A DNA stretch of 47,499 nucleotides from Hofstenia miamia (Eukaryota > Xenacoelomorpha > Acoela), in contig SCFE01000047.1 of the NCBI GenBank assembly GCA_004352715.1, positions 137,039 through 184,537 on the forward strand, in the 5' to 3' direction. Positions within the stretch are counted from its first letter, which is position 1, and each line of letters begins with the position of its first letter. The notes under the pieces were generated by a model. It was given only the letters and a program-made list of their open reading frames with translations, made no database searches and was not told where the DNA came from. This document shows positions 11,420-21,474 of the stretch, piece after piece. A program made the position numbers and the translations under genes.

Positions 11420-11424
<5 letters not shown>
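9105..11424. other. Rest of TRIM 3' duplication, then non-coding DNA
   Basis: Bases 9105 to about 9375 match 27545-27830 (shared block around GAGATTTAGATTACAAAATG), marking the right limit of the TRIM segmental duplication. From about 9376 to 11424 I see only AT-rich sequence without convincing ORFs, RNA genes or repeats. Confidence 0.55.

Positions 11425-11456
<32 letters not shown>
11425..11456. repeat. (TA)n microsatellite
   Basis: Uninterrupted AT dinucleotide run of about 32 bp just left of the integrase element. Confidence 0.95.
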
Positions 11457-11458
<2 letters not shown>

Positions 11459-11514
11459 TAGCATCATCATAGTTAGCAAAATAGAAAAGCAATAAAATAG
11501 TGATAGTGTAGCAT

Positions 11515-11948
11515 CTAATCTTGCAAAGAATTTAAATTACTATACATTAATGAGGCCAGCTTAAGTATGTAAGAGAGTACAAGCATCTGGACTGATACAA
11601 CTATAGTGTAATTGTAACTACTGAGGATATGTTCAGCACTGGTGGCATCTAGGATTACGTGGCAATTAGTGCCAAAGCAAGACAACAAAACTGCCATCAA
11701 TAGTAACACAAGAATAATTTGGATCAACTAAGCCCCAGAACTGAACGGGTTTACGTGGTGGCCATAACACGGCTGAGAATGACCTGCACCTGAATTACAC
11801 TAAAATGAGTATTGCGCAATGATGTAAGCGTGGGTAGCTGATTGAACGCGGGAACTGGAGAGAAAACATAATTAGTAGCAATAGGAGCATCTAGTGGTGA
11901 TGGAGAGAATAACATAAGGCTTTCATCACAGGTGCCGATGCCACACAC
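11515..11948 (-). other. Two short minus-strand ORFs at the element's lower end
   Basis: The frame at 11515-11727 (70 codons) opens MIQIILVLLLMAVLLSC, a strongly hydrophobic stretch that would serve as a signal peptide or membrane anchor. The frame at 11751-11948 (65 codons) has no recognisable feature. They lie downstream of the SGNH-like region on the same strand and may be remnants of a longer ORF. Neither has a clear family. Confidence 0.2.
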
Positions 11949-12109
11949 CCATCCTAAGCTACCTTGAGTTAGTCAGAAGTATTATGATATGAAGGTTCTC
12001 AGAGCAGGTTTTGGGTATGGTCGAGTAGTTGGAGTATTCTGGTGTCTTCCCAGGTGGTTTCCAATATGTCTTCTTGTCTGCTAAGGTAAGTGATTGTTTT
12101 GATTTCAGT

Positions 12110-12650
12110 AGTCTTTATTTTGTTATATCATATACATTTTAGATTTTTAGTTGGGGCTGGAATGCTGGTTGATTGTCTGAGATTATTGATATGACGTTGG
12201 AAAATTTCGTAGAAATTTCTGTAGAGTTTTTGGCCTTTTAGAGTAATCATTAGTGTCATCTTGGCGTTGATGTCAGAAATATGTGCCATTGAAGTGCCAA
12301 GTTTGGCGTTGGGGAAGAACAATTAAAACATTGATGTTAATGACTGATGGTAAGTTGTGTTTTTATAGAGGAAGTTAATGTTTTGTAAAATTAGATCTTC
12401 TGTCATCTGGTAAGGATCATTGATGTTGGCTCTTATCATTATGACAATTTCGATGCATCTCAAGACATCATAGTATTTGATGTCCTCCTATAGGAGGTTG
12501 GCCCAGATGATATCATTGCTGCCTGCAAATAATGTAATTGATTTTAGCTTCTTTTTTGTAAGTTTTTCTTTGAGGTTTGAAATTTGCTGCCAGACCAGGA
12601 TTCCTTTTTTTATAGACATCCTCTGGAATATGTTTTGTGTTGACTAGGAG
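12110..12650 (-). pseudogene. SGNH-hydrolase-like region, copy 1 (decayed)
   Basis: Translation of the minus strand, allowing for stops and one frameshift, gives a conserved block with SITLFAGSNDIIWANLL near 12510-12550 and AKMTLMITLKGQKLYRNFYE near 12205-12265. The plus-strand copy at 17.2-18.5 kb has the corresponding AIMLFLGVNDVVW and AQMTLMIAIKGIHLYRKFYY, so the two are true homologs. The G-x-N-D tetrad after a hydrophobic strand is the block III signature of SGNH/GDSL esterases. A possible degenerate block I (DHDQGH) sits upstream near 12655. The catalytic serine is not evident. The SGNH assignment is an inference from motif order, not a search. Confidence 0.45.
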
Positions 12651-13229
12651 TCAGTGACCCTGATCATGGTCGCATAGTTTGGTAGTGGCATCTTTGAATA
12701 GTTTTGTGTGTTTAAAATTTAAGATTTCCTGAGTTGTGTTATAGTATAGTTTGTAAGAGGGAATCTCGTGTTTGATCAGTTTCATGTTCTTCTCCTTTGT
12801 ATAATGTGTTATGACAGGTATTCCCACTATTTTCAGAGGGAGGCAGAATTCGTTTGTAGTTGTGATTTGCTGTTCAAGCTGTAACCAATGTCCAGTTGTT
12901 TCAGTAATTTGAGTCATTCTGAAGTTTACAGGATAATTGAGAGATTTGTGATCTATTTCACTAATAATTTGGAATGAGGACATTTTGGTTAAAGATTGTT
13001 TTGTTTTTCTGGGTAGCTGGTTTGAGATAGCAACGTATTTTTTTCTTTTATGTTGTGGTTTCTGCAGAGTTGTAGATACAATTGTGTACTGTGAGGTGAT
13101 CGTCAAAATAGCATTTCTGTTGTAAGCAGTGTGTGGGTATCCATAATTTTCATTAAAAAAAAGATTTGGCAGTTGTGCCCCACATGTATTTTTGTGTGTG
13201 GGGATGGAGAAAATCCAAGTCATTTTCAT
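12651..13229 (-). pseudogene. Unrecognised element ORF, 192 codons
   Basis: The longest clean frame in the lower part of the element. The product is rich in Thr, Asn, Lys and Ile with few cysteines, no predicted membrane segment and no motif I recognise. Its C-terminal residues end in DHDQGH just before a stop, and the SGNH-like region continues beyond, so it may form the front part of that protein. Reading frames upstream (13230-13870) continue in broken form, so the ancestral protein was longer. It could equally be an envelope-like or structural ORF. Confidence 0.35.
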
Positions 13230-13879
13230 GGATGCTGAGTGTATTCTGTAGAATGATGGGCAATGAGTGGCCCAATGTGTTTTCTTTGTTGATTATCTGT
13301 AATAGTAGCTTTTCATAAGTATTGGTAATTTGCTGATGCTGTTTTAGCAGTGATGTGGGGGCCGCATTGGTTGTAGCAAACAGTTTTTAACTCTGTGAGG
13401 TATAGGTGAGATGGCTATTTTGTAGCAGTGTAGCTTGGAAAGGTTGTTCTTTTTGAATTTGTTAGAGGGATTTCTAGTTTGTGATTTTCTGTAAGAAAGA
13501 TCAATAAGAGCCAGATAGCAGATTTTGTTGGAATGTCTGGGACTTGTTTTTTGAGGAAAAGTTCATGGTGGAAGTCTTTTTTTGACGTTGAACTCTTCAG
13601 CCTGGATGATGTTGGCTAGTAGTTTTTCTATTTTTATTGTGTAGTGTAGGGATGGCAATTAGATAGTTATAGTTGGCCATTGATCATTGGTTATGAGGGA
13701 CATTTTTATTTGTGACCATCTATCATTAATTTTGTTGATTGTCTCGTTTTTGACAAAATGTAAATCTCATCTTGATATTGGTTACATTGATGGGAGTGCT
13801 TGTGGGATCTATGATTTCAAGCATTTGAGCAAATAGCATTACGTCTATTGTGAGTCACTGCTCTGTAATCATGTGTTAT

Positions 13880-15280
13880 TGAGGTATAAAGTGATGGATG
13901 AGAATGTTGATTAGTATGAAATTTGTTACTGACAGACTTTTTTCTACTGTTGTTCAAGCTAGAATGGTTTGTCTGATAATGTAGAAAGGTTCAAGGTATG
14001 TCTCAAGATCTAGGACGTTGTTTGGTATGGAAGAGGTGTGTTGTGTGTAGACAAAGTTGACTGTAACTGAGTATGCATGGGCTTCCACTAAGAATAAATT
14101 TAGTTCTTGGGCCGTTTTTGGGTCTTCCTTTTCTTCCTTTTTCAAAATATATACCAGGTTAAGGTTTTTCCAATCTATGTTGAGACATTCTAGACCTTTG
14201 CATTGTTTGCAATTTTTGAGAAGTTTGAGAATGTTTTTCAGCATTATGTGTTCATCAATGGTAATTTGGACTGTACTGTGGTAGTAATCTCTACTTAGTT
14301 TTGGTAGGAAAGAATCTGGATAGAACACAATTGTGTTAATTTGGGGATGTTTCTCTGAGTTAATTATAGTTAGTAGAGCTTCACTGTTGACTTTGTTTTC
14401 ACCAACTGTTACGATTTTAGAGATAGTTTCTCTTGTTTGTTGTGAGTAATATGGCAGCATCTCCTCTAGGCAATGAAATACAGGTTGATAGTTTTGCCTT
14501 CTATTAGTGAGAGTTGCTGTTTATGTTGATTGAAACATGAATCTCAGCAACTGCTTGAAGTTGTGCTTGGAAATTTAGCATATGAAAGCTCTAAAAATTA
14601 CTAAAAGAATGTCTTCATATGATATTGAGGTACAAAGTGATGGATGAGAATATCAATTAAAATGAGATTCATGAATGACAGGTTTTTTTCTACGATTGTT
14701 CAAGCTAGTGTTGTTTGTCTAATAATGTAGAAGGATTCTAGGTATGTCTGGAGATCTAGCATGTTGTTTGGTATTGGAGAGGTGTGCTGTATATAGACGA
14801 AGTTGACTGTAACTGAGTATGCATGAGCTTCCACTAGTATTAAGTTGAGTCACTGAACCATTTTCAGGTCTTCTTTTTCTTCATGTTTAAGAATATAAAC
14901 AAGGTTGAGATTTTTCCAATATATGTTGAGGCATTCTAGACCTTTGCATTGCTTGTGATTTTTAAGAAATTTGAGAATGTTCAGCATTATGTTATCATTG
15001 AAGGTTACATGAACAGTACTTTGGTAGTAGTCTCAGCTGAGCTTCTGTAAGAAATAATTTGGGTAGAAGACAATTGTGTTAATTTGAGGACATTTTTCTG
15101 AGTCAATAATAGTGGGTAGCACTTCACTGTTGACTTTGTTTTCACCAAATGTTAATATTTTAGAAATGGTTTCTCTCATTTGTTCTGAGATGTTACTTTG
15201 GATGATATATCTGCATCTCCTTGAAGCAATGAAGTAGGGGTGGATGGTTTTGACTTATATTAATGAGAGTTTTTGTTTAT
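13880..15280 (-). repeat. Tandemly duplicated coding module (two ~640-bp copies)
   Basis: The segment at about 13880-14530 is a diverged direct repeat of about 14636-15280 (offset 743-756 bp). The lower copy retains a 168-codon frame (13954-14460, minus) beginning MLPYYSQQTRETISK; the upper copy encodes the same protein with several stops (shared words NKVNSEAL/NKVNSEVL and INTIVFYP). The protein family is unknown: mostly hydrophilic, one CKQCKGLEC motif, no hydrophobic helix. The module follows the integrase on the same strand, so it was probably part of the element's downstream ORF. Confidence 0.65.
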
Positions 15281-15539
15281 GGGATTTGAGTGAGAGTGGG
15301 ACTGGTATGTGGGAAGAAGTCTCACCAACCCTTTTGTGCACAGTAGAAGTGGGTTTTGTAGGTTGTTTATTGTAGTTGGTAGCTGAGGATGTCCTGCAGC
15401 TAGAGACATCCAATGGTTGATCAAGAATGCTGAAGGACCTTGAGAATGACCTGCAGGGAGATTCAGTAGGACTCAAGAGTGGTTTACGTGCTTTTCCATG
15501 ACTGCTCCTGTGGGGACTGTGGAGGGCAGCTTTCTGCTT

Positions 15540-16148
15540 TATCATTTGAGATATCTAAAGGCAATGTAGCAATGTTAATAGACCAGTCTTTATAATTAAC
15601 ATTAGATTTAACAATGCATTTAGGTTGTGTGCACAAGTGTACTGGGGAAGAAAGTTCGTATTTGAATTCATCATCAAAAGAATCTTCTTTGAGTTTTGTG
15701 CAACCAGGGGTAAGATAGAATTCACTGTTATCCATTTTAATTAATTCAAATTCTTTTAGGTTGGAAATATGTGCATGTTCAATGTTTCTCACCATTCTTT
15801 TGATATTCTGGAAGTTGGTAATTTTTTTGTTATCTAGTTCATAGTTGTTATGAGGAAGAACTTTCATGATTGTACATGGGCCTTCCCAATTAAATGATAA
15901 TTTTNNNNNNNNNNNNNNNNNNNNNTGCATGTTCAATGTTTCTCACCATTCTTTTGATATTCTGGAAGTTGGTAATTTTTTTGTTATCTAGTTCATAGTT
16001 GTTATGAGGAAGAACTTTCATGATTGTACATGGGCCTTCCCAATTAAATGATAATTTTCTGACTTGTTTTTTGTATGTGATGACACCAGGAGTGTATACA
16101 AAGACTTTGTCACTGATTTGGTGTGGTTCACCATAGATTTTTGTGTTG
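15540..16148 (-). pseudogene. Integrase C-terminal domain with GPY/F module
   Basis: The minus-strand translation includes DKVFVYTPGVITYKKQVRKL and then NWEGPCTIMKVLPHNNYEL, the Trp-x-Gly-Pro core of the GPY/F module that ends Ty3/Gypsy and Ginger1 integrases (Cys stands where Tyr or Phe is usual). About 100 further residues follow without a recognised domain. A 21-N gap (15905-15925) has the same 133 bp on each side (15772-15904 and 15926-16058), so the module is duplicated only in the assembly. Confidence 0.8.
15905..15925. other. Assembly gap (21 N) with duplicated flanks
   Basis: Bases 15772-15904 and 15926-16058 are the same 133-bp sequence on either side of the Ns: an unmerged contig overlap inside the integrase. 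Confidence 0.9.
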
Positions 16149-16149
16149 A

Positions 16150-16662
16150 AGTAGCATTGTTGTCATATGGTGCTTTTCTCTGCATGGGCACACATTGTTT
16201 TGTGAGTTTTGGTGATGTTCATCATTAGTTGCATGACATAGTTGTTGTCAATTGTACTGCAGTAACCTTTGAAAAGCATGGAGACCAGAGTGGGTGCTTC
16301 ATGGCCATACATGGCTTTGTATGGTGAGATTTTTGTTGTGGAGTGCTTGTAAGTATTGTAGAAATATTCCACTAGTGGTAAGACTTCTCGCCATTTTTGC
16401 CATCAACATGTGCAGTGATTGTTCACATTAGTTTCAGTAGAGTTTGATTGACCCATTCTATGGCACTGTTTGCTTGAGGGTTGTTTATTGTTGTATGTGT
16501 GTGGAGTGTTTCAAGTTTTGATGCTAGAGTTTGAAACAGGCAGCATTCAAATTGTTTACCTTGGTTGGTAATTAGTTGTGTCATCAGACCAAACACACAC
16601 ACCCAGTTGTTAATTATTGCTTCTGCTGTAGTTTGTGCCATGATGTTCTTTAGGGGCATCAT
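16150..16662 (-). pseudogene. Integrase catalytic core (inactive)
   Basis: The DDE core of a retroviral-type integrase. Clear landmarks are PLKNIMAQTTAEAI, LITNQGKQFECCLF, NPQANSAIEWVNQTLLKL and FYNTYKHSTTKISPYKAMYG. The stretch with the first catalytic Asp, expected just upstream, is missing between the zinc-finger frame and PLKN. The second catalytic Asp (normally D-Q-G) is Asn in TNQGKQFE. The Glu in AIEWVNQTL remains. A frameshift separates the two halves. The enzyme is therefore dead. The family is Gypsy-type, shared by Ty3/Gypsy elements, Ginger transposons and Polintons. Confidence 0.85.
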
Positions 16663-17078
16663 CTTACAATATTTAGTGAGCTTTGTAGCTTTTCAAGTTC
16701 AGCTTGTTGGCCTGGGAAACATGATTTATTGAGGAGAATGCAGGATTGGAATATTTTGATGACTTCCTCTATTGTTGGTTGTAGGTAATGTGTTATGAAA
16801 TTTTTGTATAATGTTAGTTCTGTTTGATACATGCCTTTGTGACCTTGTTCATGAACTTTGCATATAACTTCATGTTTGTAGTATTCTGATAGTGCTATAC
16901 AGTTTTGCATTGTTGATGCTGCATAGAGGATGCCAGAATCTGTTAGTTTCCATTTGTTTTTGTGGAAGTGTCTTGTTGACATTGAATCCATTATAAATGT
17001 TGGGTCTTTGAGACAAATCATGATCTGACTGAGGATTTTGTCATTTGCTTGAGCTTTGGATATTTCCTCTGCTGTAAT
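16659..17078 (-). pseudogene. Integrase N-terminal zinc-binding (H2C2) domain
   Basis: The frame opens at about 17078 with ITAEEISKAQANDKILSQ, a typical linker just ahead of Gypsy-type integrases, and continues into HEQGHKGMYQTELTLY and later CILLNKSC. This gives His-x3-His followed by Cys-x6-Cys spacing, close to the usual HHCC zinc finger with a slightly wide last pair. A stop lies immediately upstream, so no reverse transcriptase or RNase H is joined to it. About 15 bp further up is a small repeat insertion (17103-17221), and beyond that the strand switches to a plus-strand ORF. Confidence 0.8.
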
Positions 17079-17102
17079 TTATTCTTTGATAAAAATTGAT
17101 AG

Positions 17103-17221
17103 TAGTGTAGCATAATCCAAAGCATAATGCTGCTAAGAAGAGAAGATCAGATAATTAGTCAGAATTAAGATCAAATTATTATTTATTGATTATAAACAAT
17201 TTAAATTTAATTATCAACTAC
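17103..17221. mobile_element. 119-bp miniature copy of the TGTAGCAT repeat
   Basis: TGTAGCATAATCC starts at 17106. The 111 bp from there match 18520-18630 with one difference. The copy is bracketed by a 10-bp direct repeat, AAATTGATAG, at 17093-17102 and 17222-17231, which looks like a target-site duplication. If so, the integrase side and the plus-strand ORF side were contiguous before this insertion. Confidence 0.6.
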
Positions 17222-17231
17222 AAATTGATAG

Positions 17232-18519
17232 AATAAATATAGAGAAATGGGGGGCCTCCACACCAGAACACACAATGGAATGGATCAACATGGATGATGA
17301 AAGATTTTTAGTCCAAATAAAGATAACAAAAGAGTCAGAGGAAATTTGCTCCAGAAACTACCAGTATGTGAAAGAAGAGCAAACAGTTGCATCAATGAAA
17401 CTTATGTTCACAGAAGCATTCATGAAAGCACAACTAGAAGAAATGCTGAAACTATGTAACCAGCTAGTGGTGGATGTAGAATACATCAATTCAAAACTAG
17501 AAATAAATGAGAAAATTCAGATAAAAATGAGCAGAAGAGGATTAACACACATTGAAAGATAGTAAAATGAATTACCCAGCCATGATTGGACTGGCAACAG
17601 CGCCAACAACATCAGAGGACTACAGATAAATAGAAAAAACAGATAAAAACAAGGATCCTCATTTGTACCCCACCAGAGACAAGTCTCCATCCCAATGGTA
17701 CTCTCAAGGAGGATACTGAAAAATGTAAAAATTGTGAAAACTTTCTTACACAAATATAAGACCTATGTGAATACCAAAGGAGACAAGGCAATAGTTGAGA
17801 GAGAAGATTACAAGAAAATGAAAGAGATAATGCTCAATAACAACAACAAAGAAAGAGTATATGTTGAAGGAGGAATAACTCCTTATCAGCTGTACACACA
17901 AGGGAAACCAATAAATGAGCAACTAAAGGAATTATGAGATGAAATAGACAAACAAACAACAAAGGCAATAATGCTATTTTTGGGAGTGAATGATGTGGTC
18001 TGGCTAGATCTGTGGGACACAAAATACTGATTCTACAATGTCACAAAGCTTGTGGAAATAGTAACAATGATGAGGTTAAATAAGAACAACCCAACAACAA
18101 TCACAGAGGAAGAAGTTAAAGAGAACATAAGTTTTTTCTACAAAGACATAGCAAACACAAGAAGCCTCAGGACTTTCTTCACAAAATTGTGCATACAAGA
18201 AGAGCTGATGCGCAAATGACATTGATGATAGCAATAAAGGGCATACATCTCTACAGGAAATTTTACTACATTTTTTCAGCCAAAATGAATAAACTCAGAG
18301 AGATAACACCAATCTCAGAAAATATCAAAGAGGCAAAGTTTCTATGCTATCATAGCACCATAACAACAGAAAGAGAGGCAGTACTCAAGATGACAAAACA
18401 ACCCAAATTCGCAACTAAAAGCTGGAGAGACCCCTGCACAGAAAAAATAATTAGAAAAGCTGATGAATTAGTCCACAGAGAAGAAGCAGTACTAAAAATA
18501 AAACAAGCTGAGGAGGGCG
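17232..18519 (+). pseudogene. SGNH-like / Gag-like element ORF, copy 2 (frameshifted)
   Basis: This is assembled from at least three frames: 17275-17562 (opens MEWINMDDERF; charged, helical), 17695-17937 (contains AIVEREDYKKMK and NNKERVYVEGGITPYQLY) and 18189-18524 (contains AQMTLMIAIKGIHLYRKFYY). Between them, across stops, lies AIMLFLGVNDVVW, the G-x-N-D block. Both flanking blocks recur in the copies at 12.1-12.6 kb and 46.9-47.36 kb, so this is one element family. An SGNH-like fold is suggested by a Gly-Gly turn, then G-x-N-D, but the block I serine is replaced (ERED here, NRED in the 47-kb copy). A retroelement Gag is the main alternative. It ends in purine-rich AAGCTGAGGAGGGCG just before the next TGTAGCAT repeat. 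Confidence 0.5.
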
Positions 18520-20192
18520 TGTAGCATAATCCAAAGCATAATGCTGCTAAGAAGAGAAGATCAGATGATTAGTCAGAATTAAGATCAAATTATTATTTAT
18601 TGATTATAAACAATTTAAATTTAATTATCATCATTATGTTTGTAATATGCAACTAAGAAACAATATAGCAAATTAGTACTTGTTAACAAATAATTTGACT
18701 AAATGAAGGAGGCAAAAACACTTCCATTATGTTTAGCCATTTTTGGCAGATGAATAAATTCAAATTTCAAGAAACAGGTACTTTTTGAATTTAACTATAA
18801 ATAGAGTGAGAATCAATTTGGAAACTGTTGAAGTAAATTCTTCGAAAATCTTATCTTTAGATTTCATTTGGTTTGCTTATTTATAAATCATGTCAAGCTA
18901 AATGGTAAATGCAGTAGTAGTAGCTTGGGCACAATTTGTGAGCAATTTGAGGGTCCTTGATCCAAGCCATGAACCTGCATTTAGGTTAGGTGTATGAATA
19001 GGAGTTTTTCTCTGTTTAGCTGACTATTGATTCATTTGTTTGCATGTATTAAATAATTNTGTTGAAGTAAATTCTTTGAAAATCTTATCTTTAGATTTCA
19101 TTTGGTTTGCTTATTTATAAATCATGTCAAGCTAAATGGTAAATGCAGTAGTAGTAGCTTGGGCACAATTTGTGAGTGATTTGAGGGTCCTTGATCCAAG
19201 CCATGAACCTGCATTTAGGTTAGGTGTATGAATAGGAGTTTTTCTCTGTTTAGCTGACTATTGATTCATTCATTTTCATGTATTAAATAATTGATTATCA
19301 AAGATAAGGCTAGGTAGCCTATTGTAGGTTATATCTATATTACATTGTCTAATTAGGTGATCTATAAATAGACTGATAAATAGACTGAGCATATATTGTT
19401 ATCTAAATGTAAGGTAGGAAGCTGCAAGTAACTATTTACTTTATTTATCTATATTAATTAAAGCCAATAGTTTTTGGTAATGGCTGAAGTNTGGGTTACT
19501 TGAAATTAATGCAAGTTAATAACAATGTATCTCATGTCAGAGTAAAGAATTAATATCAGTGCATCCCTACTCACATCCAACAGGAAATAATAATTTAAAG
19601 GAATAATTAACCCTCTGGTAAGTAAGATTCTTCAAAAAATGTTGAAATCATACCGCCATGCGGAAAATTAAAGCAAAGTTCTTCGAAAAATACTAAAATT
19701 ATAATTAAAGCAAAATTCTTAGTGAAAAAGTAAAATTACATTGCTAGGAAATGAATCCGAAAATTTCATAATAAACCTAAGACATATAAGGGATAACTGA
19801 ATAAATAAATTTAGTAAATTTCTAAAGAAATATCTAAAATCAATAAACAATGTGAATAACTCAACATAATACTTGTAAAGTTAAATAAAACCATACCGCC
19901 AGGCGAATAAATTCATTAAATTTTGTAAAAAAATTTATTCTAATGTCAAATTCAACAAACTACTACAAAGTAATACTTAAAACAATACGGATAATTTACT
20001 TAATTATAATCTGTTTCTATTACAACAATATTTTATCACCTGTGTTGTTTACAAGATTTTCGCCCAGCGGTATAAACTTGAAAAACTGCTGAGCTAAAAT
20101 TAAAGGTGCCGCTAAATAATAATTCGATGTTAACTTTGACTAAATATCTGATCTTCTCCTCTTAGCAGCATTATGCTTTGGATTATGCTACA
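18520..20192. mobile_element. 1.67-kb element with 47-bp terminal inverted repeats (TGTAG...CTACA)
   Basis: Bases 18520-18566 and 20146-20192 are reverse complements over 47 bp with one mismatch, beginning TGTAGCATAATCC. Termini of the form TGTNR...NYACA are the described signature of Ginger-type, integrase-related DNA transposons. The interior has no ORF. It carries a direct repeat of about 232 bp (18827-19058 and 19061-19292) meeting at a single N (19059), probably an unmerged contig overlap. No target-site duplication matches at these two ends. The left 111 bp also match 17106-17216, and a diverged relative starts at 47360. Confidence 0.65.
18827..19292. repeat. Direct ~232-bp duplication around a single-N join
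   Basis: The two copies differ at only a few positions and meet at N 19059, which suggests an assembly duplication and not a real tandem repeat. Confidence 0.75.
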
Positions 20193-20196
20193 ATAG

Positions 20197-21474
20197 CTTT
20201 ATTTGTTTGCACAATTTGCATATGTACAATTAAGTATAATACATATTTACGATACATTACACGAAATTTAATTTAAGATTTATTAGCCCTCTAGTGGATG
20301 AATTTAGTAGTGTAGATGGAAAATTATTTTGAAATTAAATTGACTTCATTTTACCTCCATTTCTGTTTGAAATCAAAGCTACCATGACTCATTACGAAAA
20401 CACTCTAAGCGTGAGAGTTCAATGACTTATATTTGTATATGTTTTTTCAGAAACATATTAAGGATGGAAGCCTATCATTTCTATATTCTTGGTTATTAAT
20501 ATTATTACTTTAAAAAATTCAAACTCAAATTCTTCTCTGAACTTTGAACTTTAGCCATAAAAAATATTTCTTTGAANCTCTATTTATATTTATTTGGATA
20601 TATGCAATTGTAACGATGTAATTCAAGTTGGAAATGACAAAAAAATAATTATATATAGAAATATATTTTAGCTGCTCAAAAACATTTATAGGGCACATTT
20701 TATAAAAATTCACAGAACGTTGTTACAGGTATTATGAAATATTTCAATATATAAAATAATAAACTATAATATGATTTACCTCATTACTGCATTGTACTGC
20801 TATGTTTGCAAAGTAGAGAAAAAGACGAGCGCCTTACTATGTTTTACCTCAAAACATGCTTTGTAGTCAATATAAATGGACAATTTGCTCAATTAAATAA
20901 ACGTTAAATCAAAGCTGTTTAAATATAAATATAGACTTTAGATATCAGTCTATCAGATTCCGAGAGTGAAGCATTAATACCTTTTCTTCTCGAATGTCTG
21001 TGCTATGAAATTCAAAAATTTTAATGGAATTCCCTTGATTTGAAAAGGTGAATTCAATGCAATTTTGCTCAATTAATTTTTGAAGTTTTTCTAAATTTCA
21101 GTAGTTATATAGAATCAGTAGCTTTCGAATTTCAACAATCCGAGAGTGAAGGAACATTATATGATATTGCTTGCCCATTAAAGCCAAAAATAAATTTTAT
21201 CAATGTATTAAGATAGCTAATAAATCACATTTTAAAGCGCCATCTGTCGACAAGGAAAATCTTACTACTAAAATATTTCGTGTAATGTATACAAACACCT
21301 AAACATACACATGCACTACAAACTAAGCTAGACAATTAAAATTAAAACACTAAAAATACAATTAGAAACATCAATACAATCACACAATTAAAAAAGACAG
21401 AATATATTCAATTTGTCGTTACAGATTTTAAATGAACTTTTTATTTTGCTCTGCTAATAAATTAGTTTTTAATA
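20197..21474. other. LINE 3' region and AT-rich DNA, no gene
   Basis: Downstream of the LINE coding region, in its minus-strand sense. CATTACACGAAAT at about 20255-20267 recurs inverted as ATTTCGTGTAATG at about 21276-21288, possibly the ends of a small unrelated insertion. A single N stands at 20577. No ORF above background is seen. Confidence 0.45.

Larger units (their letters stand above)
11507..17092 (-). mobile_element. Decayed element with Gypsy-type integrase and SGNH-like ORF
   Basis: On the minus strand, reading downward from 17092, lie an integrase (17078-15540), a tandemly duplicated unknown module (about 15280-13880), a further unknown ORF (13229-12651) and a region with SGNH-hydrolase features (12650-12110). 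No reverse transcriptase, RNase H or aspartic protease is visible. The lower edge at 11507 begins TGTAGCAT, like the terminal repeat at 17106 and 18520. Stops and frameshifts are frequent, so the copy is dead. It could be a Ty3/Gypsy remnant that lost its polymerase, or an integrase-type DNA transposon; the layout does not decide between them. Confidence 0.55.

Noticed and set aside
17106-18630. A clean short-LTR retrotransposon
   Set aside because: The 111-bp direct repeats look like LTRs (TG...CA), but no 5-bp target duplication matches, the left copy has its own 10-bp flanking repeats, and the family also occurs as inverted ends. Left open in the findings.
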